A DNA stretch of 64,000 bases from Trueperaceae bacterium (GTDB lineage: Bacteria; Deinococcota; Deinococci; Deinococcales; Trueperaceae). The position numbers were made by a program, and so were the translations under genes. The stretch covers positions 1,666,679 to 1,730,678 of the forward strand of contig CP070651.1 in the NCBI GenBank assembly GCA_020354625.1, written 5' to 3'. Position 1 is the first letter of the stretch, and every line of letters begins with the position of its first letter. A model generated the notes under the pieces. That model was given only the letters and a program-made list of their open reading frames with translations. It had not been told where the DNA came from and made no database searches. Shown here in pieces: positions 1-8,940 of this stretch.

Positions 1-184
1 CGGAACCCCCTATGTGCCGCCGCTGCACCTGCAACCGGTCTACCAATCCCTCGGATATGGACCTGGTTCGTTCCCTGTGACAGAAGCTGCTGCCCAAGAG
101 CTGTTTTCGGTGCCGGTGAGTCCTGAACTCACATCCGTGCAGCGAGATCATCTCATCGAGCAGGTGAAGGCCTTATCGGATTGA
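1..184 (+). CDS. DegT/DnrJ/EryC1 aminotransferase, C-terminal end (partial)
   Basis: This is the last 60 codons of a gene that enters from the left edge; the frame begins at base 2 and stops with TGA at 182-184. The translated tail has the signature end of the DegT/DnrJ/EryC1 sugar aminotransferase family: a PPLHLQPVYQSLGY segment, then a GSFPVTEAAAQELFSVPVSPEL stretch (broken here as GSFPVTEAAAQEL and FSVPVSPEL), then a final helix. Members use PLP to aminate keto-sugar nucleotides for surface glycans. The substrate cannot be told from this fragment. Confidence 0.85.
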   Translation, partial: GTPYVPPLHLQPVYQSLGYGPGSFPVTEAAAQELFSVPVSPELTSVQRDHLIEQVKALSD

Positions 185-580
185 GTATCGTACCCGGCGA
201 CACGTGTTGTCTATTGGTCGACGGGCTGTTGACGCGTCACGGTAGATCATTTACGCCATGAATCATGGTCGAAGCGGAATGTCTAGATGGATTCCGGGTA
301 AACGGTTTTGCACCCTTTGCGCTGACCGGGAATAGCACCGATATGCCGGAGGATATCGAGGTTTTTGAGATCGGTGCGAAATCGGAACTGTCTGCATCCA
401 CTTTGTGAGACTGAACTGCCTCAGGTATCGGTTGCGGCAAGTTAAACTTCGAACAATTCGCCTCTGGTTTCCTTGTTAGGCTTGATTGACAGAGGGAGCT
501 TGAGGGAATTGGGAGATTGGGATGTCTGAAGCTGTACGCGTCTTGCTGATCTGTTTTCCCCTTTGCCGCGAGGCGAGGTT
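185..580. other. Gap without a confident gene
   Basis: About 400 bases between the aminotransferase fragment and the phosphatase. A 47-codon open frame (265-408, plus strand, ATG to TGA) reads like ordinary protein and could be a decayed gene end, but it has no Shine-Dalgarno site and I do not recognise it. No clear promoter or terminator is visible. Confidence 0.4.
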
Positions 581-1156
581 GTGAAAGTCTACTTCATTCG
601 TCACGGTGAGACCGACTGGGAATTGGTTCAGTCACGTGGCATCCGTGGGTGGGCGACTTCGTTTGCACCGCTGACGCCGCTCGGCCGTCTGCAAATCGAT
701 ACGATCGCGCGTGACTTTCGGCTTCAGGATTGCGAAGCGATCTTGTGTAGTAGCTACGCCAGGGCGCTCGAGTCGGCTGCGCTTTTGAGCCGTGCCCTCA
801 ACAAACCACTCTACGTGGAGTACGACCTTCACGAGTGGCTGCCACAGAAGAACTCGCTCGCCGACATCGATCAGAAGCTCCTTTCAGAAGCCAACGAGAC
901 GCTGCGTGGGAGGCATCTGCGGGCCGACGAGTCCGTCACGATGCCCTGGGAGAGCCTCGATGAGGTCCGGGAACGCGTGCTCGAGGTGCTTAGCCGTTAC
1001 CAAGAGTTTAACGACGTCATCGTAGTGACCCATGCGGTGGTGATTAGCAGTCTGATCGGTATGGACCGTCTCGTGGAATATGCTGAGATCGTCCCCTGTG
1101 AAATCGATCCGATGTCGAGCACTCAAAAGGCGTCCGTGAAGACTTGTGTAATGTAG
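581..1156 (+). CDS. Histidine phosphatase family protein
   Basis: A 191-residue phosphoglycerate-mutase-like phosphatase. The N-terminus MKVYFIRHGETDW carries the RHG motif whose histidine (about residue 8) is phosphorylated during catalysis; a second conserved histidine lies in VVTHAVV near residue 150. I chose the GTG at 581 because GAGG at 570-573 sits at proper spacing and the beta strand before RHGET starts right there; the TTG at 563 would add six residues without a ribosome site. The substrate is unknown: the family covers sugar phosphates, cobalamin and regulatory phosphatases. It stands alone on the plus strand. Confidence 0.85.
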   Translation: MKVYFIRHGETDWELVQSRGIRGWATSFAPLTPLGRLQIDTIARDFRLQDCEAILCSSYARALESAALLSRALNKPLYVEYDLHEWLPQKNSLADIDQKLLSEANETLRGRHLRADESVTMPWESLDEVRERVLEVLSRYQEFNDVIVVTHAVVISSLIGMDRLVEYAEIVPCEIDPMSSTQKASVKTCVM

Positions 1157-1256
1157 AAGCTTGTGCGGTGGTTGTCGGCGGTCCCCTGTCTATTTTTCAA
1201 TAGGTCGTCATGTTACACGCTGAGTTTCAACGTAAGAGCAACAGATCGCTAGCGTT

Positions 1257-1262
1257 TATACT
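1257..1262 (+). promoter_or_regulatory. -10 box TATACT giving a near-leaderless transcript
   Basis: TATACT ends 9 bases before the ATG at 1272, so transcription should begin about 3 bases ahead of the start codon. No clear -35 was found. Confidence 0.5.
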
Positions 1263-1271
1263 AACCAGGAG

Positions 1272-1874
1272 ATGTTTCCGCACCCCCTCGTGCTCGAAGG
1301 ACGGCTCATCAGGCTCGAGCCGCTCGAAGAGAGCCATATCGCACCCCTGATGGAGATTGCATTGGCGACGCCGAAAGAGTGGCGCTATACCTCAACTCCG
1401 TTGACCAGCGAGCAGCGTGACAGTTACTTTGCGGCGGCCTTTGAAGAGCGTGATCAGGGTCGGGGTTACCCGTTTGTGGTGCTGTCGCAAGACGATGGTC
1501 GCGTCGTTGGTACGACCCGTTTTGCCGACGTCGTCTGGCGGCACCAGCGCGGCGAAGTGGGTTTTACTTGGTTTCGCCCTGCGGCGTTCGGTACAGGCAT
1601 CAACGTGGAGTGTAAGTACTTGATGCTACGCTACGCGTTCGAAGAACTCGACTTCAACCGTATACACCTCTACACCGATACGCGCAACCGGCACTCTCAG
1701 CACGCGATTCAGGCGTTAGGGGCAAAGCGAGAAGGGGTGCTCAGGCGGCACATGATTTTGGGTGACGGGTTTGTTCGAGATACCGTGGTATTTGCTATCA
1801 CGGACCGGGAATGGCCCGCATCGCGGGATCTCTTGCTGGCACGGCTCACCAAGCGCGGACTTGCTCCACCGTGA
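1272..1874 (+). CDS. GNAT acetyltransferase, RimJ/RimL type
   Basis: A 200-residue GCN5-related N-acetyltransferase. It opens with VLEGRLIRLEPLEESH, typical of the RimJ/RimL branch that acetylates protein N-termini or small amines using acetyl-CoA, and has the expected GEVGFTWFRPAAFGTGIN core (acetyl-CoA loop) and an RHSQHAIQALGAKREG helix. AGGAG lies directly against the ATG and a -10 box lies only 9 bases upstream, so a nearly leaderless message is likely. The exact acceptor is unknown. Confidence 0.85.
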   Translation: MFPHPLVLEGRLIRLEPLEESHIAPLMEIALATPKEWRYTSTPLTSEQRDSYFAAAFEERDQGRGYPFVVLSQDDGRVVGTTRFADVVWRHQRGEVGFTWFRPAAFGTGINVECKYLMLRYAFEELDFNRIHLYTDTRNRHSQHAIQALGAKREGVLRRHMILGDGFVRDTVVFAITDREWPASRDLLLARLTKRGLAPP

Positions 1875-1910
1875 GATAAAACCGGAGCGTGTCGCCACGA
1901 GTTGCGAACT

Positions 1911-2621
1911 TCAGCGGATTTCGTGAAGGATCTCTTCCAGGCCCTGTGGGTCTAGGATGATGATCTCTTTCGGGCGCGTGTCGATGACCCCTTCGGTCTC
2001 CAACGCCTTTAACGCCCTCGTCACCGTTTCTCGGCTCGTACCGGCAAGGCTTGCGAGTTCCTGGTGGGTGAGACGTACATAGGCTTGATCATCATCGTTG
2101 AACTCGATGACGCCGTTTTGGAAGAGGCGTAAGAGTACGTATGCTACCCGTCCTTGTGCATCTTTATAGGAGAGAATCTGTGCTTCATCGTCCATCCCTT
2201 TCAGACGGCTTACCAAGGTGGTGGTGACATTGAGGCTGATGGTCGGATACTGTTCCAAAAGCTGTTTGAAGTCGTCCTCGAACAAGAGATAGACCGTCAC
2301 CTGTTTGAGGGCTAGAGCAGAAGCGGTTCGCGCCGGCTCACCGAGCAGGGCCATCTCTCCGAAAAACTCAGGTGGCTGCAAAATAGCCAAGGTTTTCTCG
2401 TGCCCTCCCAGATCGACTTTGGAGAGTTTGACGAGGCCTTCGGCGATGATGTAGAGTGCTTCGCCAACATCGCCCTCTTGAAAGATCACGCTGTTCGCTT
2501 CGAACGTACGGCGCTGTACCGCTGCAGCCGCGATCTCGAGCGCACGTTCGGGTGCGCGGTGAAATAGTGGGACTTGCTTGAGCGTTCTCCTGACTTCCGT
2601 TATCGTCAAGGTCGGTGCCAT
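1911..2621 (-). CDS. Crp/Fnr family transcriptional regulator
   Basis: A 236-residue regulator. Residues about 15-130 form the cyclic-nucleotide-binding-type beta barrel (IFQEGDVGEALYII, then GEMALLGEPARTASA), followed by the long dimer helix and a winged helix-turn-helix near the end (LTHQELASLAGTSRETVTRALKAL). The family senses cAMP, redox state or other ligands; the Deinococcus-Thermus SdrP/Crp group is a plausible relative. There is no Fnr-type cysteine cluster at the N-terminus. It is divergent from the LolD-like gene across 68 bases, so it may regulate that gene and itself; no perfect TGTGA-N6-TCACA site is present there. Confidence 0.9.
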   Translation of the reverse strand: MAPTLTITEVRRTLKQVPLFHRAPERALEIAAAAVQRRTFEANSVIFQEGDVGEALYIIAEGLVKLSKVDLGGHEKTLAILQPPEFFGEMALLGEPARTASALALKQVTVYLLFEDDFKQLLEQYPTISLNVTTTLVSRLKGMDDEAQILSYKDAQGRVAYVLLRLFQNGVIEFNDDDQAYVRLTHQELASLAGTSRETVTRALKALETEGVIDTRPKEIIILDPQGLEEILHEIR

Positions 2622-2677
2622 GCTAGTCGCTGTTACCCGGTTGTTGGAATCGCTGTGAGATCGTCATGGTGTTACCG

Positions 2678-2683
2678 TACTAT
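2678..2683 (+). promoter_or_regulatory. -10 box TACTAT placing the start at the ATG
   Basis: TACTAT ends so that +1 falls exactly on the A of the ATG at 2690, the classic leaderless geometry of Deinococcus promoters. The overlapping TATAGT (2681-2686) is an alternative. Confidence 0.55.
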
Positions 2684-2689
2684 AGTGCC

Positions 2690-3358
2690 ATGCGCCCCCT
2701 TATCTGCTGTAAGGATCTTCACCGTACCTACGAGTCGACGCCACCACTTCAGGTGTTAAAGGGGGTGGACTTTACGGTCGGACGTGGCGAGATCGCTGTC
2801 ATCTTGGGTCCGTCTGGTACTGGGAAGAGTACCCTTATGCACCTACTGGCTGGACTCGATACACCTGATCACGGCGAGATCTGGTGGGAGTCTTTGCCGG
2901 TTCACACCTACCGCCCACAAAAACTTGCCCGGCTCCGCTCCAAGCACGTCGGTTTGGTGTTTCAACAGCACTATTTGCTCGAAGACCTCACTGTACTCGA
3001 GAACGCCACCCTGCCGGGGCGTCTGACGGGCGAACTAGAAATTCAACGTGGCGAGGTGTTGCTCGAGGCCGTTGGGCTTTCGCAACGGAGCTCGGCCTAC
3101 CCGAAGACGCTCTCTGGAGGAGAAAAGCAGCGCCTGGCTGTGGCGCGAGCTCTTTACCACCGCCCACCTGTGGTGTTGGCCGATGAACCGACAGGGAGCC
3201 TCGATCGGGGAAACGCCCGGGTGGTGTATCAACTCTTGGTCGATCTTTGCCGTGAAGACGACACCAGCGTCGTGATGGTAACGCACGACGAGGCGTTGGT
3301 CGACGAGGTGGATCGTAAATTCAACCTAATCGATGGAGTTCTCGTGCCGCTGGATTAA
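2690..3358 (+). CDS. ABC transporter ATP-binding protein, LolD/MacB type
   Basis: A 222-residue ATPase of the lipoprotein-release/macrolide-export family. Walker A is GPSGTGKST (about residue 40), the Q-loop lies in LVFQQHYLLEDLTV, the signature is TLSGGEKQRLAVARAL, and Walker B is VVLADEPTGSLD followed by the H-loop in MVTHDEA. I start it at the ATG at 2690, which follows a -10 box at leaderless spacing; an in-frame ATG at 2666 precedes the promoter. No FtsX-like permease sits next to it, so its partner must be encoded elsewhere. Confidence 0.88.
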   Translation: MRPLICCKDLHRTYESTPPLQVLKGVDFTVGRGEIAVILGPSGTGKSTLMHLLAGLDTPDHGEIWWESLPVHTYRPQKLARLRSKHVGLVFQQHYLLEDLTVLENATLPGRLTGELEIQRGEVLLEAVGLSQRSSAYPKTLSGGEKQRLAVARALYHRPPVVLADEPTGSLDRGNARVVYQLLVDLCREDDTSVVMVTHDEALVDEVDRKFNLIDGVLVPLD

Positions 3359-3609
3359 GGCTCTTGCCAGATAGATTTTGTGTCCGGGCGAGGCGCACCG
3401 GTAGAGGACCGTACTCTTGATCACTCGCTCCCTCTTTTAGCTGCTCCGGCGCCTTTTACAGATCCTTTGAGACATGTTGGTGACGGCCCATCGCTCCTTC
3501 AAACGAGTGTGTTAGTATTCGGAACGTAGCACTCAGGTGGCTGCACCTTCCCGCGATCAAGAAAGTAAGCGATGGTTATGCCGCTTGTACATTGTCCTAT
3601 GGAGGTTTT

Positions 3610-5190
3610 ATGAACAGGTTCAGTCTACTTGTAGGACTTTTCTTGTTGCTGGCTGCAGGAGCGGTCAGCGCTCAAAGCACGCTCGTCTTCGGCCAGAGTG
3701 GTTTGCCAGTCAGCTTGGACTCCGCTGATGCCCAGGACGGCAACTCTTTGCTTGTAGCCCGGCAGATCACCGAGCGATTGGTCGATATGGCGCCGGGTAG
3801 TTCCGATCTGGTCGCTGGCCTTGCGACTTCTTGGTCGGCGAGCAAAGATTCTACGGTTTGGACGTTCTCGTTACGCGCAGGTGTGAACTTTCACGACGGT
3901 ACCCCTTTCAACGCCGAGGCCGTCAAGTTCAATTTCGATCGCTGGAACGATCCGAGCCATCCCTACCACTTGCGTGAAGAGGGCAAGAATTACGTTCCGT
4001 GGTCGGACTTTGTGTTCGGCGGCTTTCTGAATGAAGGGAGCCCACTTCTAGAAGTCCGGGTGGTCGATGACCTCACGGTTGAGTTCCATATGGACAAGCC
4101 GCTGGGGCTCTTCCCCAACATGTTGGCAGCTATTTACTTTCAGATCGACAGCCCTGCTGCGGTGATGGCGGCCGGTGCCGACTACGGTACGCCTGGTGTC
4201 GGCAGCGTCGGTACCGGACCGTTCAAGTTCGTTGAGTGGCGGGAAGGAGAACTCGTTTCGCTGGAGCGCAACGACGACTACTGGGGTGAGGTCGCGGCGT
4301 CCGAACGCCTGGTCATCCGCGGTATCCAGGATCCGACCGCTCGCTTGGCAGAGTTGCGGGCCGGCGCTATCGATATCGCCATCCAACTGGCTCCAGGTGA
4401 TCTTCCCATTGTGGAGGGCGATCCGAATCTCGAGACGGCACTGCCCGACTCGGAGTTGAATGTCGGTTACTTGTCTTTCCACCAGGGGAACCCACCTTTC
4501 GATAACCCGCTCGTGCGTGAAGCGGTTGCGTACGCCATCGACCGCGAGTTGATCATCGATGCTTTCTACGAGGGTCTCGGTACCGTAGCCCAGGACTTCT
4601 TGCCACCGCAGATGTGGGGCCATTCCGAGAGTGCCGTTGCCAGACCCTATAACCCAGAGCGGGCCAAGGTTCTTTTACGCGAGGCAGGGTTCGCTGACGG
4701 TTTCGATACCGAACTCTGGTTCATGCCGGTCAGCCGCCCCTACTTCCCCTCGCCAGAGCCGATCGCGACAGCCATGGCCACCTTCCTGGCCGATGTGGGT
4801 ATCAACGCGGAACTCAAGACGATCGATTGGGCTACCTACTTGCAGCAGTACCGCCAAGGTGCGTTCCCGATGTATATGCTCGGTTGGAACGCTGACTACG
4901 CTGATCCTGACAACTTTCTCTTTACGTTCTTCGGGCCGAGCGCCGTCGACACCCAAGGCTGGGACGATCCTCAGACCCGTGAACTTCTCGGGTTTGCCCG
5001 AGAGGCGAGCGATCCCGTCGACCGACAGGAGCTGTACGCCAAGGTACAGACGCGGGTAACAGAGCACGTTCCCCGGGTTCCTATCGCTCATAACAGGTCG
5101 TTGACAGCGATCCGTACGAACGTGGAGGGTGTGATCCCTAGCCCCGTAAGCCCGAGCGAGATTCCCTTACACCTCGTTTCCAAGCAGTAG
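3610..5190 (+). CDS. Peptide/nickel-type ABC substrate-binding protein
   Basis: A 526-residue solute-binding protein of family 5 (DppA/OppA/NikA). A classic signal peptide (residues 1 to about 22, ending AVSA) sends it out of the cytoplasm; there is no lipobox cysteine. Family marks include WTFSLRAGVNFHDGTPFNAEAVKF, VGTGPFKFVEW and a C-terminal GWNADYADPDNF segment. The ATG at 3610 has GGAGG at ideal distance, so the in-frame start at 3592 is rejected. It heads the cassette with the two permeases; a strong hairpin separates it from them, which usually leaves the binding protein in excess. Confidence 0.93.
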   Translation: MNRFSLLVGLFLLLAAGAVSAQSTLVFGQSGLPVSLDSADAQDGNSLLVARQITERLVDMAPGSSDLVAGLATSWSASKDSTVWTFSLRAGVNFHDGTPFNAEAVKFNFDRWNDPSHPYHLREEGKNYVPWSDFVFGGFLNEGSPLLEVRVVDDLTVEFHMDKPLGLFPNMLAAIYFQIDSPAAVMAAGADYGTPGVGSVGTGPFKFVEWREGELVSLERNDDYWGEVAASERLVIRGIQDPTARLAELRAGAIDIAIQLAPGDLPIVEGDPNLETALPDSELNVGYLSFHQGNPPFDNPLVREAVAYAIDRELIIDAFYEGLGTVAQDFLPPQMWGHSESAVARPYNPERAKVLLREAGFADGFDTELWFMPVSRPYFPSPEPIATAMATFLADVGINAELKTIDWATYLQQYRQGAFPMYMLGWNADYADPDNFLFTFFGPSAVDTQGWDDPQTRELLGFAREASDPVDRQELYAKVQTRVTEHVPRVPIAHNRSLTAIRTNVEGVIPSPVSPSEIPLHLVSKQ

Positions 5191-5204
5191 CTTTATCCAT
5201 CAAT

Positions 5205-5228
5205 CCCGGGGCGCAGATGCGCCCCGGG
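5205..5228 (+). terminator. Intercistronic GC hairpin after the binding-protein gene
   Basis: A perfect 10-bp stem CCCGGGGCGC / GCGCCCCGGG with an AGAT loop, without a following U-run. It lies 15 bases after the stop codon. Hairpins here commonly protect binding-protein mRNA or partly stop transcription. Confidence 0.7.
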
Positions 5229-5394
5229 TGGTCTGCACGATGATTCCGTAGCTGTGTGGAGCGGGTAGAAGAGAGAGGGCGGCAGCGGGAAGGCAGCCTA
5301 ACCTGGGTGCATCGAGTGGTAGCCGAATGAACTCAACGTGGCAGTCTGTTGAGGCTTGGACCGTGTCTGTTTCTTCATTTCAAGGTGTATCTTC

Positions 5395-6450
5395 GTGACG
5401 GCATTCGTGGTCCGGCGTCTCGCGGGGTTGGTGCCGGTCCTTTTTGGCGTCAGCCTCTTGATATTCTTTATCACCAGGATCATCCCGGGTGACCCTGCCA
5501 TCGCTATGCTCGGTGAACGTGGTTCGGAACAGACCCTCGAGCGGCTCCGTGAAGAGTTGGGTCTCAACAGACCCCTCTTTTTCGATGCGACCGGCTTCCG
5601 CACGAGTGGTCGGCTGGTGCAGCTATTCGATAGCCAGTACTTCGCTTATATGAAGGGTCTTGTTCGAGGTGATCTCGGACGCTCGGTCTTTACGAGAGTC
5701 GACGTGAGCGAGAGCCTGCGCAAAAGGTTTCCAGCCACCTTCGAGCTGACCCTTGTGGCGATGTTTTTCGCGATGGTTCTCGGTATCCCTGCCGGTGTGT
5801 GGGCTGCTTTGCGCCGCGGGACGATCGTCGATACGTCGGTGATGCTTCTCGCACTCTCTGGCGTGTCGTTTCCGGTGTTTTGGTTGGCGATCATGTTGAT
5901 CTACCTCTTTGCCGTGACGCTCGGGTGGTTACCCCCCTCGGGTCGACTGGATGTATCTACGCAACTTCAACCGCTGACAGGGCTTTACGTACTCGACGGG
6001 GTGCTCAGGGGGCAGTGGGCTGCGAGCTGGGACGCTATCAAACACCTGATCTTGCCTGGTATCGCGCTCGGCACGATCCCGCTCGCTATCGTGGTTCGTA
6101 TGACTCGTTCGTCGATGCTCGAGGTTCTCGGCCAAGACTACGTCCGCACCGCTCGTGCCAAGGGTTTGGAAGAGCGTTCGGTGGTCAATAAGCACGCGCT
6201 TCGCAATGCGCTCCTTCCGGTGGTTACGGTCGTCGGACTCTCCTTCGGTACGCTCTTGTCGGGTGCGGTCCTGACCGAGACGGTCTTTAGTTGGCCGGGG
6301 ATCGGCCGCTGGGTGTTCGATGCGATTGCGGCACGGGATTACCCTATTATTCAGGGCGGGGTTATATTTGTGGCGCTGATCTTCGTCTTGGTCAACGCAC
6401 TGGTCGATTTCTCCTACGCATTGATCGACCCGAGGATCCAATACGGATGA
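5395..6450 (+). CDS. ABC transporter permease, DppB/OppB type
   Basis: A 351-residue inner-membrane permease. It begins FVVRRLAGLVPVLFGVSLL, the standard DppB first membrane helix, has the RIIPGDPA loop, several further helices, and the permease EAA-type loop VRTARAKGLEERSVVNKHALRNALLP that contacts the ATPase. GTG at 5395 has AAGGTG 7 bases upstream and matches the family start; the ATG at 5356 would add an unlikely cysteine-rich leader. It forms the channel together with the next gene. Confidence 0.93.
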   Translation: MTAFVVRRLAGLVPVLFGVSLLIFFITRIIPGDPAIAMLGERGSEQTLERLREELGLNRPLFFDATGFRTSGRLVQLFDSQYFAYMKGLVRGDLGRSVFTRVDVSESLRKRFPATFELTLVAMFFAMVLGIPAGVWAALRRGTIVDTSVMLLALSGVSFPVFWLAIMLIYLFAVTLGWLPPSGRLDVSTQLQPLTGLYVLDGVLRGQWAASWDAIKHLILPGIALGTIPLAIVVRMTRSSMLEVLGQDYVRTARAKGLEERSVVNKHALRNALLPVVTVVGLSFGTLLSGAVLTETVFSWPGIGRWVFDAIAARDYPIIQGGVIFVALIFVLVNALVDFSYALIDPRIQYG

Positions 6451-6553
6451 GGCTTGGGCAAAGCGAGATTTCTGGAACGTTTGGGTGACAGCTGAACCGA
6501 TACCCGGATCGATAGACATGACGTTGCGGGAGAAGCTGAGGGTGGAATAGGTT

Positions 6554-7429
6554 GTGAGAGAGGTTCGAACCCACGAGAAAGGGCAATCGCTATTTCAAGA
6601 TGCGCTGAAGCGCTTCTTTCGCAATCCGACCGGTCTCCTGGGCCTTGCGATCATCTCTTTTTTCGTGATCGCGTCGCTTCTTGCGCCCATCTTGAGACCG
6701 TATGATGCCAGGCGGGACCGTGACCTAAGGGCCAGGCTCAATCCACCGAGCGCCGAGCATATCTTCGGTACAGATGAGCTCGGCCGCGATCTCTTTGTGC
6801 GCGTGTGGCATGGCGGACGCATCAGCTTGCGTGTGGGTCTGACGGCCGTCGTACTGGCCTTGGTTGTGGGGACGTTCTTGGGGCTCGTGGCGGGGTTTTT
6901 CGGTGGGTGGCTCGATATGTTCGTGACTTGGTTGGTCGATATCCTTCTCGCCTTCCCAGGAATCTTGCTCGCTATCGCCATCGTAGCTACCCTGGGACCG
7001 AGCCTGAGAAACGCTCTAATCGCCATCAGTGTGACTCAGATTCCTATCTACGTGCGGATAACGAGGGCGGTTACACTGAGCTTGCGCGAGAGCGAGTACG
7101 TCCAAGCAGCACATGCTCTCGGTTCTCGCCCGGGCAGAATTATCTTCATCCACCTGTTACCAAACGGCCTCGCGCCGCTGATTGTGCAGCTCACACTCTC
7201 CATCGGGGTTGCCGTTCTCGATGTGGCTGCTCTCGGTTTCTTAGGCCTGGGTGCACAGCCCCCGGATCCGGAGTGGGGGGTTATGATTCGCGACGGCTTC
7301 CGGCAATTCCTACGGGCGCCGTGGATGTCGATCTTTCCAGGATTGGCGATCTTTTTCTCGGTGGTAGGATTCAACCTTTTAGGGGACGCGATTCGTGATG
7401 TGATCGATCCACGGCTCAAAAACGTTTAG
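6554..7429 (+). CDS. ABC transporter permease, DppC/OppC type
   Basis: A 291-residue permease pairing with the preceding DppB-type subunit. It has an N-terminal membrane helix (GLLGLAIISFFVIASLLAP), the HIFGTDELGRDLFVRVWHGGR-type periplasmic motif and the cytoplasmic coupling loop YVQAAHALGSRPGRIIFIHLLP. GTG at 6554 follows a GAGGGTGG sequence. The usual DppD/DppF ATPases are not nearby, so the importer must borrow ATPases encoded elsewhere. Confidence 0.93.
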   Translation: MREVRTHEKGQSLFQDALKRFFRNPTGLLGLAIISFFVIASLLAPILRPYDARRDRDLRARLNPPSAEHIFGTDELGRDLFVRVWHGGRISLRVGLTAVVLALVVGTFLGLVAGFFGGWLDMFVTWLVDILLAFPGILLAIAIVATLGPSLRNALIAISVTQIPIYVRITRAVTLSLRESEYVQAAHALGSRPGRIIFIHLLPNGLAPLIVQLTLSIGVAVLDVAALGFLGLGAQPPDPEWGVMIRDGFRQFLRAPWMSIFPGLAIFFSVVGFNLLGDAIRDVIDPRLKNV

Positions 7430-7434
7430 GAAGG

Positions 7435-8808
7435 ATGGGACGGTTGAAGCTAGTAGACGAACTGAAGACGATATTGGCCCCTGAACGCGTCGTTACAAAC
7501 CGGACGGTACTCGAGCAACATGCCCGAGGCGAGTCCTTTGACGAGGCAGCCTTACCGGATGTCGTCGTCTATCCTGAGAGCACGCAAGAGGTAGCGGAGA
7601 TCTTGAAATACGCTACCGAAAACAGGGTGGCGGTTACACCGGTAGCCGTCAACTCGAGCCTCGAGGGTCACACCGTGCCTCTGCTTGGAGGCATATCTCT
7701 CGATCTTACACGCCTCGATCGGATACTCGAGTTTCGCCCAGAGGATCTTTTGGTGGTGGCCCAGCCCGGTGTGACCTATCCGCAGCTAAATAAATATGTC
7801 CGCCGGAGCGGTCTCTTCTTTCCTGTCGACCCGGGGGCGCACGCTTCGCTCGGAGGCATGATCGCTACCAATGCCTCCGGTACCGCTGCAGTCCGCTATG
7901 GCGTCACCGGTGATTACGTCTTGGCGCTAGAGGTGGTGTTGCCAACAGGGGAGGTGATCAGGACGGGGTCGCGAGCCCGGAAGAGCTCGAGCGGCTACGA
8001 TCTCACACGGCTCTATTGTGGCTCAGAAGGGACTTTGGGGGTCATCACCGAGGTGACGCTCCGACTGAGTGGGCTCCCCGAGGCGGCAAGTGCAGCCCGT
8101 GTGCCCTTTAGTGACGCTGAGAGTGCGACCACGTTCGTCACCAACCTCATCCAAGCCGGTGTACCGGTGGCCCGATGTGAGCTTGTCGATGCGAACAGCA
8201 TTCGGGTGGTCAACGCCCATCAGGGTACACGTTTTCCTGAAGAGATGACGATCTTTTTGGAGTTTCACGGCAACCCTCCAGGGGTTGCTGCCGATTTACG
8301 GTTGGCCGAGAAGCTTGCCCGCGACTCAGGGGCGCTTTTGTTCGAGTCGAGCAGCGATGTCAAAGAACGGGAGCGCCTCTGGGAGGCGCGCCACAACATG
8401 TTCTACGCTGCGGTTGCGGCAAACCCAGGCAAGAGAAATATCACCAGCGATGTGGCAGTTCCGATTTCAAAATTGCCGGTAGCCGTGTCCAAGGCACTCT
8501 GTGCCCATCGTGACTCAGGTCTGAACGGTTACCTTGTAGGTCATGTGGGTGATGGTAACTTTCACATCGTCACCTTTTTCGATGGCGATGATGAGCTTGC
8601 GAAAGTCGAGCAGCTAAATCACCAGATGGTTACCTTTGCGCTGTCGATCGGTGGGACGAGTACCGGGGAACATGGCGTGGGCGTGCGCAAGCTCAAGTAT
8701 ATGGAGCTCGAGCACGGTGGCTCGCTCGAGTTGATGAAGCGCATCAAGCGTTCGTTCGACCCTCACACAGTCATGAATCCGGGTAAGAAGATTCCTGGGG
8801 TGAACTAG
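7435..8808 (+). CDS. FAD-linked oxidase, GlcD/D-lactate dehydrogenase type
   Basis: A 457-residue flavoprotein of the glycolate oxidase GlcD / D-2-hydroxyacid dehydrogenase family. The N-terminal half is the PCMH-type FAD domain (PESTQEVAEILKYA, PVDPGAHASLGGMIATNASG, YGVTGDYVLALEVVLPTGE) and the C-terminal half is the FAD-oxidase cap (GHVGDGNFH, GEHGVGVRKLKY) whose histidines bind the 2-hydroxyacid. It starts 6 bases after the permease stop, so it is probably co-transcribed. Either ATG 7435 or TTG 7444 could be the start; AGGAAGG fits TTG better. Glycolate or D-lactate are likely substrates. Confidence 0.88.
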   Translation: MGRLKLVDELKTILAPERVVTNRTVLEQHARGESFDEAALPDVVVYPESTQEVAEILKYATENRVAVTPVAVNSSLEGHTVPLLGGISLDLTRLDRILEFRPEDLLVVAQPGVTYPQLNKYVRRSGLFFPVDPGAHASLGGMIATNASGTAAVRYGVTGDYVLALEVVLPTGEVIRTGSRARKSSSGYDLTRLYCGSEGTLGVITEVTLRLSGLPEAASAARVPFSDAESATTFVTNLIQAGVPVARCELVDANSIRVVNAHQGTRFPEEMTIFLEFHGNPPGVAADLRLAEKLARDSGALLFESSSDVKERERLWEARHNMFYAAVAANPGKRNITSDVAVPISKLPVAVSKALCAHRDSGLNGYLVGHVGDGNFHIVTFFDGDDELAKVEQLNHQMVTFALSIGGTSTGEHGVGVRKLKYMELEHGGSLELMKRIKRSFDPHTVMNPGKKIPGVN

Positions 8809-8940
8809 GCTCTTCTGCGACCCTGCAATCGGTAAAACGGATGGCTTGTTGATCACGTGGACCGTTCAATCCGCAGTGTGGGTATATCGGTCTGGGCTCT
8901 GCTACTTCAACTTTGGAGAAGACCTCTCTGCCCGGCGGAA

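Noticed and set aside
265..408. A 47-codon frame after the aminotransferase fragment
   Set aside because: Protein-like in composition but without ribosome site or recognisable family; kept only as a note in the gap entry.
2622..2689. A Crp site between the Crp/Fnr gene and the LolD-like gene
   Set aside because: TGTGA is present at 2654-2658 but without a matching TCACA half at the right distance.
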